Source: DATKMK01 sp035541895 | GTDB taxonomy: Bacteria; Desulfobacterota; Binatia; HRBIN30; JACQVA1 | Reading direction: 5' to 3' | DNA: 64,000 nucleotides | NCBI GenBank assembly: GCA_035541895.1 | Contig: DATKMK010000114.1 | Span: 62,001-126,000 of the forward strand | In this document: piece by piece, positions 17,308 through 25,362 of the stretch | Numbering within the stretch: position 1 is the first letter of the stretch | How the letters are laid out: the number at the start of each line of letters is the position of its first letter | Position numbers and translations under genes: made by a program | The notes under the pieces: generated by a model | What the model was told of the DNA's origin: nothing | The model's database searches: none | The model's input: only the letters and a program-made list of their open reading frames with translations

Positions 17308-18276
17308 TTACGGTCGCTCACGACGATGAATCGCCCGAATCCGATACGTCGGCCGCCGCCGCACCTCGAGGTAGATGCGGCCAACGTACTCGCCGACGAG
17401 GCCGACGGCGAGGATCAAAATGCCGATGAAGACGAAGAGAATCGCGAACAAAGTGAACACGCCTTCGCTCTCCGGGCCGACGAAGAAGCGGCGCACCAGG
17501 AGGAACACGCCGAACCCGACCCCGGCCATTGCGACGACGAGCCCGGCGACGCTGACGGTCTGGATCGGCAGCAGCGAAAAGCCGGTCATCAGGTCGAACA
17601 GCAGCCGCATCAGCTTCAGCAGCCCGTACTTCGACGTGCCGCTGAAGCGGTCGGAGTGCTGCACCTCGATTTCCGCCGTGCGCTTGGCCAGCGAGTTGGC
17701 CAGTGCAGGAATGAAGCTCGAACGCTCGTCGCAGTCGATGATCTGGCGCACGATGTCGCGCCGGTACGCGCGCAGCATGCAGCCGTAATCTTTCATTTTC
17801 ACGCCGACCGTGAATGCGGTCAGCTCGTTCACCGCGCGCGACGCCAATTTGCGGAAGGCCGGATCCTGGCGCGCCTCGCGCCAGCCGCCGACCACCTCGT
17901 AACCTTCCTCGATTTTCGCGACCAGTCGCGGAATTTCTTCGGGCGGATTCTGCAAATCGCCGTCGAGTGTGATGATGATATCGCCGCGCGCCGCCGCAAA
18001 GCCGGCGAGCACGGCCGCATGCTGGCCGAAGTTGCGCGTCAATTCGATGAGGCCGATCTGCGGGTCACGCGCAGTCAACTGCGTCAACAAATCCAACGAG
18101 CCGTCGCTGCTGCCGTCGTCGACGTACCAGATTTCGTACGGACGCCCGAGATCCTTCATGACGCGAGACAGCCGCTCGTGCAGCAGGGCGATGTTTGCCG
18201 CTTCATTGAAGATCGGGATCACCACCGACAACTGCGGCGCGGCGCCGGGTTGAGACGCCATGTCGACCGATTGCAC
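17308..18276 (-). CDS. arnC: ArnC: undecaprenyl-phosphate 4-formamido-arabinose transferase
   Basis: 322 aa. GT2 domain: LSVVIPIFNEAANIALLHER, WYVDDGSSDGS and LDGDLQNPPEEIPRLVAKI, then FSGTSKYGLLKLMRLLFDL before two TM segments (SLLPIQTVSVAGLVVAMAG; FTLFAILFVFIGILILAVG) and a basic tail (RPTYRIRAIHRRERP). The order and motifs match ArnC. Start: GTG at 18276 has a perfectly spaced GGAGG (8 nt); the alternative ATG at 18261 gives MASQPG with a poor site. It is the first gene of the nine-gene operon, so its promoter should lie in 18277-18452, which also contains a heptad repeat. Confidence 0.9.
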   Translation of the reverse strand: MQSVDMASQPGAAPQLSVVIPIFNEAANIALLHERLSRVMKDLGRPYEIWYVDDGSSDGSLDLLTQLTARDPQIGLIELTRNFGQHAAVLAGFAAARGDIIITLDGDLQNPPEEIPRLVAKIEEGYEVVGGWREARQDPAFRKLASRAVNELTAFTVGVKMKDYGCMLRAYRRDIVRQIIDCDERSSFIPALANSLAKRTAEIEVQHSDRFSGTSKYGLLKLMRLLFDLMTGFSLLPIQTVSVAGLVVAMAGVGFGVFLLVRRFFVGPESEGVFTLFAILFVFIGILILAVGLVGEYVGRIYLEVRRRPTYRIRAIHRRERP

Positions 18277-18355
18277 TGAGCGAGCCTCCAAGACCACGAC
18301 GGAGCTTTCTGCGCCAGACTCCGTGCACAGACCACAAACGGATGGGAAATTCAAT

Positions 18356-18402
18356 TTGGTGAGTCGTGATTGGTGAATGGTGACTGGTGGTGGTGAGCGG
18401 AT
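18356..18402. repeat. GTGANNN heptad-repeat element in the divergent arnC / lyase promoter region
   Basis: A run of GGTGA-N units (GGTGAGTCGTGATTGGTGA and onward, ending near GGTGAGCGG) in one orientation only. It occupies the 176-nt region between the divergent starts of arnC and the YetA-like lyase. No clear -35/-10 pair was picked out here. Confidence 0.65.
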
Positions 18403-18452
18403 GGCCACGGTGCCAGGGTTGACGGGTGGGTTAGTGGCCGATATCGCCAACG

Positions 18453-20600
18453 ATGCGCATGATGCGTTGGCTGCAGTTGGGAGTACTCGCCGCCTCGCTG
18501 TTGCTCGCGACCGCGGGCTTCGCGGCGTCGCTCCAGGTGCGCGAGCTGTTGGGACTGTCGCGCGCCGCTTGGCCAATCACGACCGGCGTGCCGTTTGCCC
18601 GCGGGCAGGTTCGCGATCCGACGCGCCTGGCACTCCGCGCCCGCGGCGGACACGCGTTGCCGGTGCAAACACGAGTACTCAGCCGCTGGGACGATCAGAG
18701 CGTGCGGTGGCTGCTGGTCGATTTCCCGCTTCGTCTCGACGCCCACACGGAGCAAGCGCTCGAATTGGTTCCTGGCCGGCCGACCTCGGCGGCTCCGCGC
18801 GTGCAGGTGCACGAGCGCGCAAACGGGATCGAGATCGACACCGGGCCGCTGCGCTTCCGCGTGCCCCGCAACGAGTTCGCGATTGCCCAAGACGTTCGCT
18901 TGAACCAGCAGGCGCTGTTGAACGGCCCGGTTCGCGTGTTTGCGGCGACGGTCGGGCAAAACCCACGGGAGCCAAACGCGCCGCGCACCCTGATCGTCCG
19001 CGATCGCGGTCCGATCCGTGCGGAGATCGAATGGCGCGGCTCGATGCTGCCCGGTCTCGACTACGTCGCGCGGGTGCACGCCTACGCCGGGCAACCGTTC
19101 ATGCGGGTCTTCTTCTCGTTCGTTGCGACCGGACCGGACGAATTCGTCGGGTTGCAGCAACTCGGCGTCGACGTGCCGTTGGCGTTCGATGCGCCGCGGT
19201 ATCGATTTGGGATCGAAGAGAAGGAATCGGCGGCGGGCGCGATCAATCCAAGCGGGCTCACGCTGATTCAGGACGACAATTTGCACTATCGCCTCAACGG
19301 CGACGCGCGCGATGGGCGCACCGCAGGGTGGATCGAGACGCACGGCAAACGCGGCGGCGTCGGCATCGCCAGCCGCTTTTTCTGGCAGGAGTATCCGCAG
19401 AGCTTCGAGGTGCATCCGCGCCAACTCAGGTACCACTTGTGGGCATCCGACACCGCGGCGCAGATCGGAGTCGGCGCGGCGAACACGCACGAATTCACAC
19501 TCTACTTCTTCACGCAGCAACCGCCGCCGCGCTACGCTGAGGCGCTGGTGCACCCTGGGGTGGTGCAACTCGATCCGAAGGAGATCGTCGCGTCCGGAGC
19601 GCTGCCCAACGCCGTTGCGCCCGACGGCGGTACGTCAGCGTTCCTCCAACGGCTTAGTGAGGCGTTCTCGCGCGTGGTCGCTCGTAACGCCGCCGAAGAG
19701 TGGGACGAGGCGGCACAGGTGAAGTGCCCGCCGCCGGGCCGGGAGCGCCGGCGGACCGGCGCGTTCGGAATGTTGAATTGGGGTGATTGGAACTATCCCG
19801 GCTTCCACGACACCACCAAAGGCTGCGACGCCTGGGGCAATCTCGAATACGATCTCACGCAAGTCTACGCGCTCGGATTCGCGGCGACCGGGCGCACCGA
19901 CTACTTCGACACCATGACCGCCGCGGCACGGCACTTCATGGATGTCGACGTGATTCACGCGCATCCGGCGCGGCCGAAGTGGATCGGCATGAATCACCCG
20001 AAGAATCCGCTCCACTTCAGCTTTGAGCGCGGCGGCGTCGATCTGGGCCACACGTGGACCGAGGGATTGATTTCTTACTACTACCTCACGGGCGACGAGC
20101 GAGCGCTGGAGAGCGCGCGGGGAATCGCCGACTTCCTGACGCGGCGACTCAAAGCGGGGATGCTGCGCGGCAATCCGCGGCAATGGGGCTGGCCTCAGGT
20201 CGCGCTGCTCGCGGTCTATCGGGCCACCGGCGACGCGCAGTACGAGCAGGCGGCGCTGGCGTACGCGATGCGCGGCATGGCCGCCGCCTCGCCGACCGAT
20301 CTGAGCCATTGGAAGGTCGGCATCCTTGCCGACGCCTTGGCTGCTACGCACGCCGCGACGCACGATCCGGCAATCGAGCGCTGGCTGCGCGCCTATGCCG
20401 CGGCGGTCGTTGCAAAACCCGACCGTGACCAGCGTTTCTATCCGGCGGTCGCCTACGTCGCGCGACTCGCGCGCGACGCGGAACTGGCGCACGCCGCTCG
20501 CGCCGCGGTCGAGCATGCCCAGTTCGGCAACTGGGCGAAGCCGTTCACGATCACCGGGCGAACCGGATTTCGGATATTGGCGTTGTTGGGTGAGTCGTGA
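18453..20600 (+). CDS. Secreted PcRGLX/YetA-like polysaccharide lyase family protein
   Basis: 715 aa with a signal peptide (MRMMRWLQLGVLAASLLLA...GFAA). Residues ~30-380 are beta-rich (RIFT-barrel/sandwich-like: PFARGQVRDPTRLALRARGG, RWLLVDFPLRLDA, IEWRGSML). Residues ~420-700 form a helical (alpha/alpha) toroid with WGDWNYPGFHDTTKGCDAWG, DVIHAHPAR and HTWTEGLISYYYLTGDERA. This architecture is as in YetA/exo-rhamnogalacturonan lyases, which cleave pectin-type polysaccharide. No catalytic residue could be assigned with confidence. The C-terminal GES-stop is created by the adjacent heptad repeat. It sits beside the envelope-sugar operon but is divergent from it. Confidence 0.65.
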   Translation: MRMMRWLQLGVLAASLLLATAGFAASLQVRELLGLSRAAWPITTGVPFARGQVRDPTRLALRARGGHALPVQTRVLSRWDDQSVRWLLVDFPLRLDAHTEQALELVPGRPTSAAPRVQVHERANGIEIDTGPLRFRVPRNEFAIAQDVRLNQQALLNGPVRVFAATVGQNPREPNAPRTLIVRDRGPIRAEIEWRGSMLPGLDYVARVHAYAGQPFMRVFFSFVATGPDEFVGLQQLGVDVPLAFDAPRYRFGIEEKESAAGAINPSGLTLIQDDNLHYRLNGDARDGRTAGWIETHGKRGGVGIASRFFWQEYPQSFEVHPRQLRYHLWASDTAAQIGVGAANTHEFTLYFFTQQPPPRYAEALVHPGVVQLDPKEIVASGALPNAVAPDGGTSAFLQRLSEAFSRVVARNAAEEWDEAAQVKCPPPGRERRRTGAFGMLNWGDWNYPGFHDTTKGCDAWGNLEYDLTQVYALGFAATGRTDYFDTMTAAARHFMDVDVIHAHPARPKWIGMNHPKNPLHFSFERGGVDLGHTWTEGLISYYYLTGDERALESARGIADFLTRRLKAGMLRGNPRQWGWPQVALLAVYRATGDAQYEQAALAYAMRGMAAASPTDLSHWKVGILADALAATHAATHDPAIERWLRAYAAAVVAKPDRDQRFYPAVAYVARLARDAELAHAARAAVEHAQFGNWAKPFTITGRTGFRILALLGES

Positions 20601-20715
20601 GTAGTGAATCGTCAGTGGGCGGCCTCAGATGGGGGAGCAGTCGTTTTTTGCGGCTTAAGTGGTGACTCGTCCGACCAGTCACCACTCAGGACTCACCGCT
20701 CGCCCCCTCACCACT
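20589..20715. repeat. GTGANNN heptad-repeat element, inverted arms, convergent junction
   Basis: Left arm about 20589-20619 (GGTGAGTCGTGAGTAGTGA), right arm about 20670-20715 (GGTGACTCG, then TCACCACTCAGGACTCACCG). Between them is a T6 tract (20643-20648). The lyase stop (20598-20600) is in the left arm and the Smr stop (20708-20710) in the right arm, so the element probably terminates both transcripts. Confidence 0.7.
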
Positions 20716-21469
20716 TCGCTCCATGCAGCACCTGCACCGGGCGTTTCGCCTTGCGATCGCGGCGCAACAGCACGTAGAGCGCGCCGGCGCCGCCGTCGCA
20801 GGCGCGCGCGCTAGCGAAGGCGAGTACGTAGCGCGCCCATTGCCCGTGCGCGAGCCAGCTCACCACCCGCGGTTTGAGGATCGGCACCTGATCCTTCGAG
20901 TTGCGCCCGCGTCCGTGGATGATCAGGACGCAACGCAAGCCGTTCTGGCGCGCGGCGGTCATGAAGCGATCGAACTCGCTGCGCGCATCGGCAACGGTCA
21001 GACGGTGGAGATCGAGATGCGCCTGATAGGCAAACTCGCCGGCGCGGACGCGGCGCACCAGTCGCGGATCGACCCCGGCCGCGACGCCCTCGACGTGCTC
21101 GTCGCTGTCGGTGATGTCGAACGGGCCTGAGCCCGTCACTAATTCAGACAGCTCTGCGAGCGCCTCGGCGTCGGCATTGATCACCGGACGTGCCGGGGTC
21201 GCCGGCGGCGGCTCGCCGACACGTTGACGATGGTGCTGACTCAGGGGTCTGACATCGGCCATTTCGCGCAGAAACGCGTTGCCGTCGTCTTCGATAGCTG
21301 GATCAATCGGCCCGACCGGCGAAGAAGTGTGCCGTCGCGTCTTCGCAACCTCCCCTGACCCCTTCTGGGCAAGGAGGGGAGCCAGTTTGCCGAGCTGACG
21401 GAATGGCTGGTGCTTGAAGTCTTTCGGCTTCGCGCCTGACGCTTCGGAACGTACACCTCGTCGCCGCAT
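20708..21469 (-). CDS. Smr (MutS2 C-terminal-like) domain protein
   Basis: 253 aa. The N-terminal half is low-complexity and charged (KPKDFKHQPFRQLGKL, typical of YdaL/SmrA-type proteins). The C-terminal ~95 residues are an Smr nuclease domain with LDLHRLTVADARSEF and VLIIHGRGRNSKD, the LDLHG-like and HGxG motifs. Stand-alone Smr proteins nick DNA or RNA, possibly at stalled ribosomes. The LDLHG glycine is replaced by Arg (LDLHR). It is divergent from cmoA and convergent with the lyase. Confidence 0.88.
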   Translation of the reverse strand: MRRRGVRSEASGAKPKDFKHQPFRQLGKLAPLLAQKGSGEVAKTRRHTSSPVGPIDPAIEDDGNAFLREMADVRPLSQHHRQRVGEPPPATPARPVINADAEALAELSELVTGSGPFDITDSDEHVEGVAAGVDPRLVRRVRAGEFAYQAHLDLHRLTVADARSEFDRFMTAARQNGLRCVLIIHGRGRNSKDQVPILKPRVVSWLAHGQWARYVLAFASARACDGGAGALYVLLRRDRKAKRPVQVLHGAKW

Positions 21470-21635
21470 GCCGCACCACGCGATGCGACATACTTAACGT
21501 GAACGGAAGGGCGACGGAAGCGACGTGCCGCAGATCTGGCGCCTCGGAGCGCGCTCGGAGATCGCGTTCCACCAGTGCATCCCCGGGGGCTGGCAAGATG
21601 CCCGCCGGTTGGGTATCTGTGACGGGGAAGCCCCG

Positions 21636-22358
21636 ATGGCGAAGGACAAGTTGTACGCGGTGCCGCGACCGCTGGTGACCGATTTCAACTTCGGCGCCGA
21701 CACGGCGAACGTGTTCGACGAGATGCTGGTGCGCTCGGTGCCGTTCTACATCGAGATCCAACGCATGATCGGCGAGATCGTCGGCGATTTTGCGGTGAAC
21801 GGCACCAACGTCTACGATCTCGGCTGCTCGACCTGCGCGTCGTTTCGCATGCTCCACAACCTCGACCAAGACGTGACTTTCGTCGGATTGGATTCCTCGG
21901 CCGACATGCTGGCGCGCGCGCGCGATGAACTGCGCGACGCGAAGTTCACGCGTCGCTACGAACTGCAACACCGGGATCTCAACGAGGAGTTCCGGATCGA
22001 GAACGCGTCAGTGGTGATCATGAACCTGACCTTGCAATTCGTCCGGCCGCTGTTTCGCGAGCGGGTGATGAAGACGATCTTCGACGGCATAAACCATCAG
22101 GGGTGCTTGATCCTGGTCGAAAAAGTGCTGGCGGATGAATCGCTGATGAACCGTTTGTTCATCAAGTACTACTACGATCTCAAGCGCCGCAACGGCTACT
22201 CGGATATCGAGATTGCGCAGAAGCGCGAGGCGCTGGAAAACGTTCTGGTCCCGTACCGTCTCAGCGAAAACCAACTACTGCTGCAGAACGCCGGCTTCCG
22301 CTGCTCGGAAGTCTTCTTCAAGTGGTACAATTTCAGCGGCCTGCTGGCATTGAAATGA
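21636..22358 (+). CDS. cmoA: CmoA: carboxy-S-adenosyl-L-methionine synthase
   Basis: 240 aa. Motif match to E. coli CmoA is strong: EMLVRSVPFYIEIQRMI, VYDLGCSTCAS (SAM motif I), IENASVVIMNLTLQF, DLKRRNGYSDIEIAQKREAL (containing the Arg that contacts the carboxylate in Cx-SAM), and a C-terminus like FNFxxLxALK. It makes Cx-SAM from SAM and prephenate for tRNA uridine-34 cmo5 modification. The start at 21636 has GGGGA 9 nt upstream and gives the family length; the 37-residue upstream extension is not conserved. No cmoB is nearby. The next gene overlaps its stop by ATGA. Confidence 0.88.
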   Translation: MAKDKLYAVPRPLVTDFNFGADTANVFDEMLVRSVPFYIEIQRMIGEIVGDFAVNGTNVYDLGCSTCASFRMLHNLDQDVTFVGLDSSADMLARARDELRDAKFTRRYELQHRDLNEEFRIENASVVIMNLTLQFVRPLFRERVMKTIFDGINHQGCLILVEKVLADESLMNRLFIKYYYDLKRRNGYSDIEIAQKREALENVLVPYRLSENQLLLQNAGFRCSEVFFKWYNFSGLLALK

Positions 22359-23119
22359 GCGCGACTCGGGAGCCCGCGATCGTCACGCCGCCGGCGTTCG
22401 TGCAGGGCGTCGGTCGCTTTGTGTTTCGCTTCCGCGACTACCTCGCGCCCGCCGGGTTGGCGTCGATCCTGATGCTGACGAACCCGGAGCAACTGCTCGG
22501 CAGCGAGGACGCCGACACCTTGGCCGATCTGATCGGCGTGATGCTCTGCCTGATCGGGCAAGCGGTGCGGGTGACCGTAATCGGCTACGCCTACATCGTG
22601 CGCGGCGGCGCCAACAAGCAACTGCACGCGCCCAAGCTGGTGTGCGAGGGGTTCTACGCCCACAGCCGCAATCCCATGTACCTCGGGAACTTCTTACTGC
22701 TCGGCGGCCTGGCCGTAATGTACAACTCACGCTGGGTCTACGTCGTCGCACTGCCGCTGTTCATCGGCGGCATCTTGTCGATCATCCGTGCGGAAGAGGC
22801 GTTTCTGCGCGAGAAGTTCGGCGCCGAGTACGACGATTACTGCCGCCGCGTCCATCGCTTCTGGCCGCGACTCAAGGGGCTGCGTCGGACTCTCGCTCCG
22901 ATGACCTTCGATTGGAAGCGGGTGCTGCGAAAGGAGTACGGCACGACGTTCGCCTGGATATCGGCCGCGATGTTTCTGGAGACCTGGGAGCAAGTGCTCC
23001 GCTTTGGCTATCGGGGCAACCCGGCAAAGGTCCACCTGCTCGCCGCAGCCTACGTCGTCGTCCTGTTGGCGTACGGGACCGTGCGGTTTCTCAAGAAGAC
23101 GCACCGATTGGATTCCTGA
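22355..23119 (+). CDS. Isoprenylcysteine carboxyl methyltransferase (ICMT)/PEMT-family membrane methyltransferase
   Basis: 254 aa with five or so hydrophobic segments. Between them is the family SAM-binding stretch GFYAHSRNPMYLGNFLLLGG, and the C-terminal motif EEAFLREKFGAEYDDYCRRV (the EE..L...fG..Y..Y signature). A C-terminal extension adds two more TM helices (KRVLRKEYGTTFAWISAAMF; HLLAAAYVVVLLAYG), which is longer than typical ICMT-like proteins. The start overlaps cmoA (ATGA), so translation is coupled. The substrate is unknown; bacterial members methylate diverse lipids. Confidence 0.82.
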   Translation: MSATREPAIVTPPAFVQGVGRFVFRFRDYLAPAGLASILMLTNPEQLLGSEDADTLADLIGVMLCLIGQAVRVTVIGYAYIVRGGANKQLHAPKLVCEGFYAHSRNPMYLGNFLLLGGLAVMYNSRWVYVVALPLFIGGILSIIRAEEAFLREKFGAEYDDYCRRVHRFWPRLKGLRRTLAPMTFDWKRVLRKEYGTTFAWISAAMFLETWEQVLRFGYRGNPAKVHLLAAAYVVVLLAYGTVRFLKKTHRLDS

Positions 23120-23129
23120 ACCGTTGGTC

Positions 23130-23918
23130 ATGGAAACCGATGAACTCCTGGTGCGGCGCGAGGCGCCGCTTGCATGGGTGATCGTCAATCGCCCGCGCGC
23201 GCGCAATGCCATGACGCGCATCGTCTGGCAGGCGCTCGCGGCGGCGCTGCGCGCGCTGCACGGCGATCGAGAGGTCCGCGTGATCATCATTCGCGGCGCC
23301 GGCGACGACGCGTTCATCTCCGGTGCCGACATTTCGGAGTTTCCGGCGATCCGCGCCGACGCGGCGATGACGGCGGAGTACGACCGCGACAGCGCGGCGG
23401 CCTGGCTGGCGATCACCTCGGCGCCGCAGCCGGTGATCGCGATGATCAACGGGCTCTGCTACGGCGGCGGATGCGCGGTTGCGCTGGCCTGCGATCTCCG
23501 GGTCGCTGCCGATCACGCCCGCTTCGCCATCCCGGCGGCTCGTCTCGGCTTGTCGTATCCGTTTGAAGCGATCGAGCGACTGCTGCGCGTCGTCGGCCCG
23601 ACCGCGGCGTCGGACATCTTGCTGTCGGCGCGCGCGCTCGATGCCGACGAGGCGCATCGCATCGGACTCATCAGCCGCGTCGTGCCGCGCGGGGAGTTCG
23701 AAGCCTGGGTGCGCGACTACGCCTTGCACATGGCCGAAAATGCGCCGCTGACGCTGGCGGCGCACAAGCTGGCGATTCACGAATCCATGCGACCGCCGGC
23801 GGCTCGCGATGTCGACGCGCTGCACACCGCGATGACTCGCTGCTTCAACAGCTCCGACTACCAAGAAGGCATCGCCGCGTTCCTGGAGAAACGCACGCCG
23901 CGCTTTCGTGGCAGTTGA
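23130..23918 (+). CDS. Enoyl-CoA hydratase/isomerase family protein
   Basis: 262 aa crotonase fold: VIVNRPRARNAMTRIVWQAL, then ISGADISEF (oxyanion-hole loop) and INGLCYGGGCAVALACDLRV (second oxyanion-hole glycines). The usual hydratase Glu pair is not evident (ARLGLSYPFEAIERL has Tyr-Pro in place of a typical catalytic Glu region), so isomerase or another crotonase chemistry is possible. It lies 10 nt after the methyltransferase gene, likely co-transcribed with it and with the CoA-transferase downstream. Confidence 0.85.
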   Translation: METDELLVRREAPLAWVIVNRPRARNAMTRIVWQALAAALRALHGDREVRVIIIRGAGDDAFISGADISEFPAIRADAAMTAEYDRDSAAAWLAITSAPQPVIAMINGLCYGGGCAVALACDLRVAADHARFAIPAARLGLSYPFEAIERLLRVVGPTAASDILLSARALDADEAHRIGLISRVVPRGEFEAWVRDYALHMAENAPLTLAAHKLAIHESMRPPAARDVDALHTAMTRCFNSSDYQEGIAAFLEKRTPRFRGS

Positions 23919-23973
23919 TCGCCGTCGAGGACGAGGACGTGGCGTTGAATGCTCGTACAGCGGAGCGGTGTTG

Positions 23974-25152
23974 ATGCCCAGACCACTCGCCGGCATTCGC
24001 GTGCTCGATCTGACGCGCTATCTCGCGGGGCCGTATTGCACCATGCTGCTCGGCGACATGGGCGCGGAGGTCGTGAAGATCGAGCCGCCCGCGGGGGCGC
24101 GTGAGTTCGCCCGCGGACCAGGCGGCAGCGACAGCTACTTCTTCCTCTCCGCCAATCGCAACAAGCGCAGCATCACCCTCGACATCAAGCTCGACGCCGG
24201 CCGCGACGTATTCCGCCGTCTGGCCACGACCGCCGATGTCGTAGTCGAAAATTTCCGGCCGTCGGTGATGCCGGCGCTGGGTCTGGGGTATCAGCCGCTC
24301 GCGGCGTTGAACCCACGGTTGATCTACTGCGGGATCTCCGGCTTCGGGGCCACCGGCCCGTACGCCGAACGTCCGGGCTTCGATCAAATCGCGCAGGGCA
24401 TGGCGGGACTGATGAGCGTGACCGGCACCGCGGAGAGCGCACCGCTCCGCGTCGGCATCGCCATCGGCGATTTGCTCGCCGGCACGTTCGCCGCGTGGGG
24501 CATTACGCTGGCGCTGTATCAGCGCGCGCAGTCGGGACGCGGTCAGGAAGTCAGCACCTCGTTGCTCGAAGCGCTCGTCGGAGTTTTGTCGTGGAGCGCG
24601 GGCATGTACTTCGAGAGCGGCCAATCGCCCCCGCCCGCCGGCAATCATCACCCGCTTGCCTCGCCATACGGCGTGTTTCGCGCGCGCGATCGCGCCTTCA
24701 ACATCGCCTGCGGCAACGATCGCCAGTGGCAGGCGCTCTGCCGCGTGCTGGACTGCGCGGCGTTGATCGACGATGAGCGCTTTCGTCATCCGATCGGCCG
24801 CGTGGTCCAGCGCGAGACCCTGACCGCGTTGCTCAACGAACGACTCGCTACCCGCGATGCCGACGAATGGGTCGAGTTGCTCAACGCCCACGCGGTGCCG
24901 TGCGGGCCCATCAATTCGGTCGCGGAGGCGTTGGCCGATCCGCAGGTGCGCGCGCGCGACATGGTGGTCGAGTTGCCCGATCCGCGATTGGGCACGTTCA
25001 AGACCACCGGCGTGCCGGTGAAACTGAGCGAAACCCCGGGTGAGATTCAAACGGTCCCGCCGGACCTGGGCGCCGATACCGAGAAGGTACTCGCCTCCGC
25101 CGGTTACCGGCCGAGCGAGATCGACGAACTACGGCGTCTCGGCGCGGTCTGA
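23974..25152 (+). CDS. CaiB/BaiF family III CoA-transferase
   Basis: 392 aa. LAGIRVLDLTRYLAGPYCTMLLGDMGAEVVKIE is the classical N-terminal signature; NRNKRSITLDIK, FRPSVMPALGLGY and YCGISGFGATGPYAERPGFD follow (the Asp at this position carries the acyl/CoA aspartate in family III). The C-terminal region contains LLNAHAVPCGPINSVAEALADPQVRARDM. The chosen ATG has a GGAGCGG motif 5 nt upstream. It transfers CoA between carboxylates, probably with the preceding crotonase in an organic-acid degradation route (inference). Confidence 0.9.
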   Translation: MPRPLAGIRVLDLTRYLAGPYCTMLLGDMGAEVVKIEPPAGAREFARGPGGSDSYFFLSANRNKRSITLDIKLDAGRDVFRRLATTADVVVENFRPSVMPALGLGYQPLAALNPRLIYCGISGFGATGPYAERPGFDQIAQGMAGLMSVTGTAESAPLRVGIAIGDLLAGTFAAWGITLALYQRAQSGRGQEVSTSLLEALVGVLSWSAGMYFESGQSPPPAGNHHPLASPYGVFRARDRAFNIACGNDRQWQALCRVLDCAALIDDERFRHPIGRVVQRETLTALLNERLATRDADEWVELLNAHAVPCGPINSVAEALADPQVRARDMVVELPDPRLGTFKTTGVPVKLSETPGEIQTVPPDLGADTEKVLASAGYRPSEIDELRRLGAV

Positions 25153-25362
25153 TCCACGATGCGGCTTGCGTGGCTCCGAGTGGCTGCGCTATGAGCGATT
25201 GAGTCGAACGGAGGAGGACATCGCGCACGGCGAGTCCTCACGAGAGATCGGCGGTCGATCCATCGATCATCGACGGTGCAGACTGAAATCCGCGGGCACG
25301 ATACCCTCGCAGTCTACGTCGTCACAAGCGATCGCGGTCATCCGTCAGTTGAGGAGCGTAAA

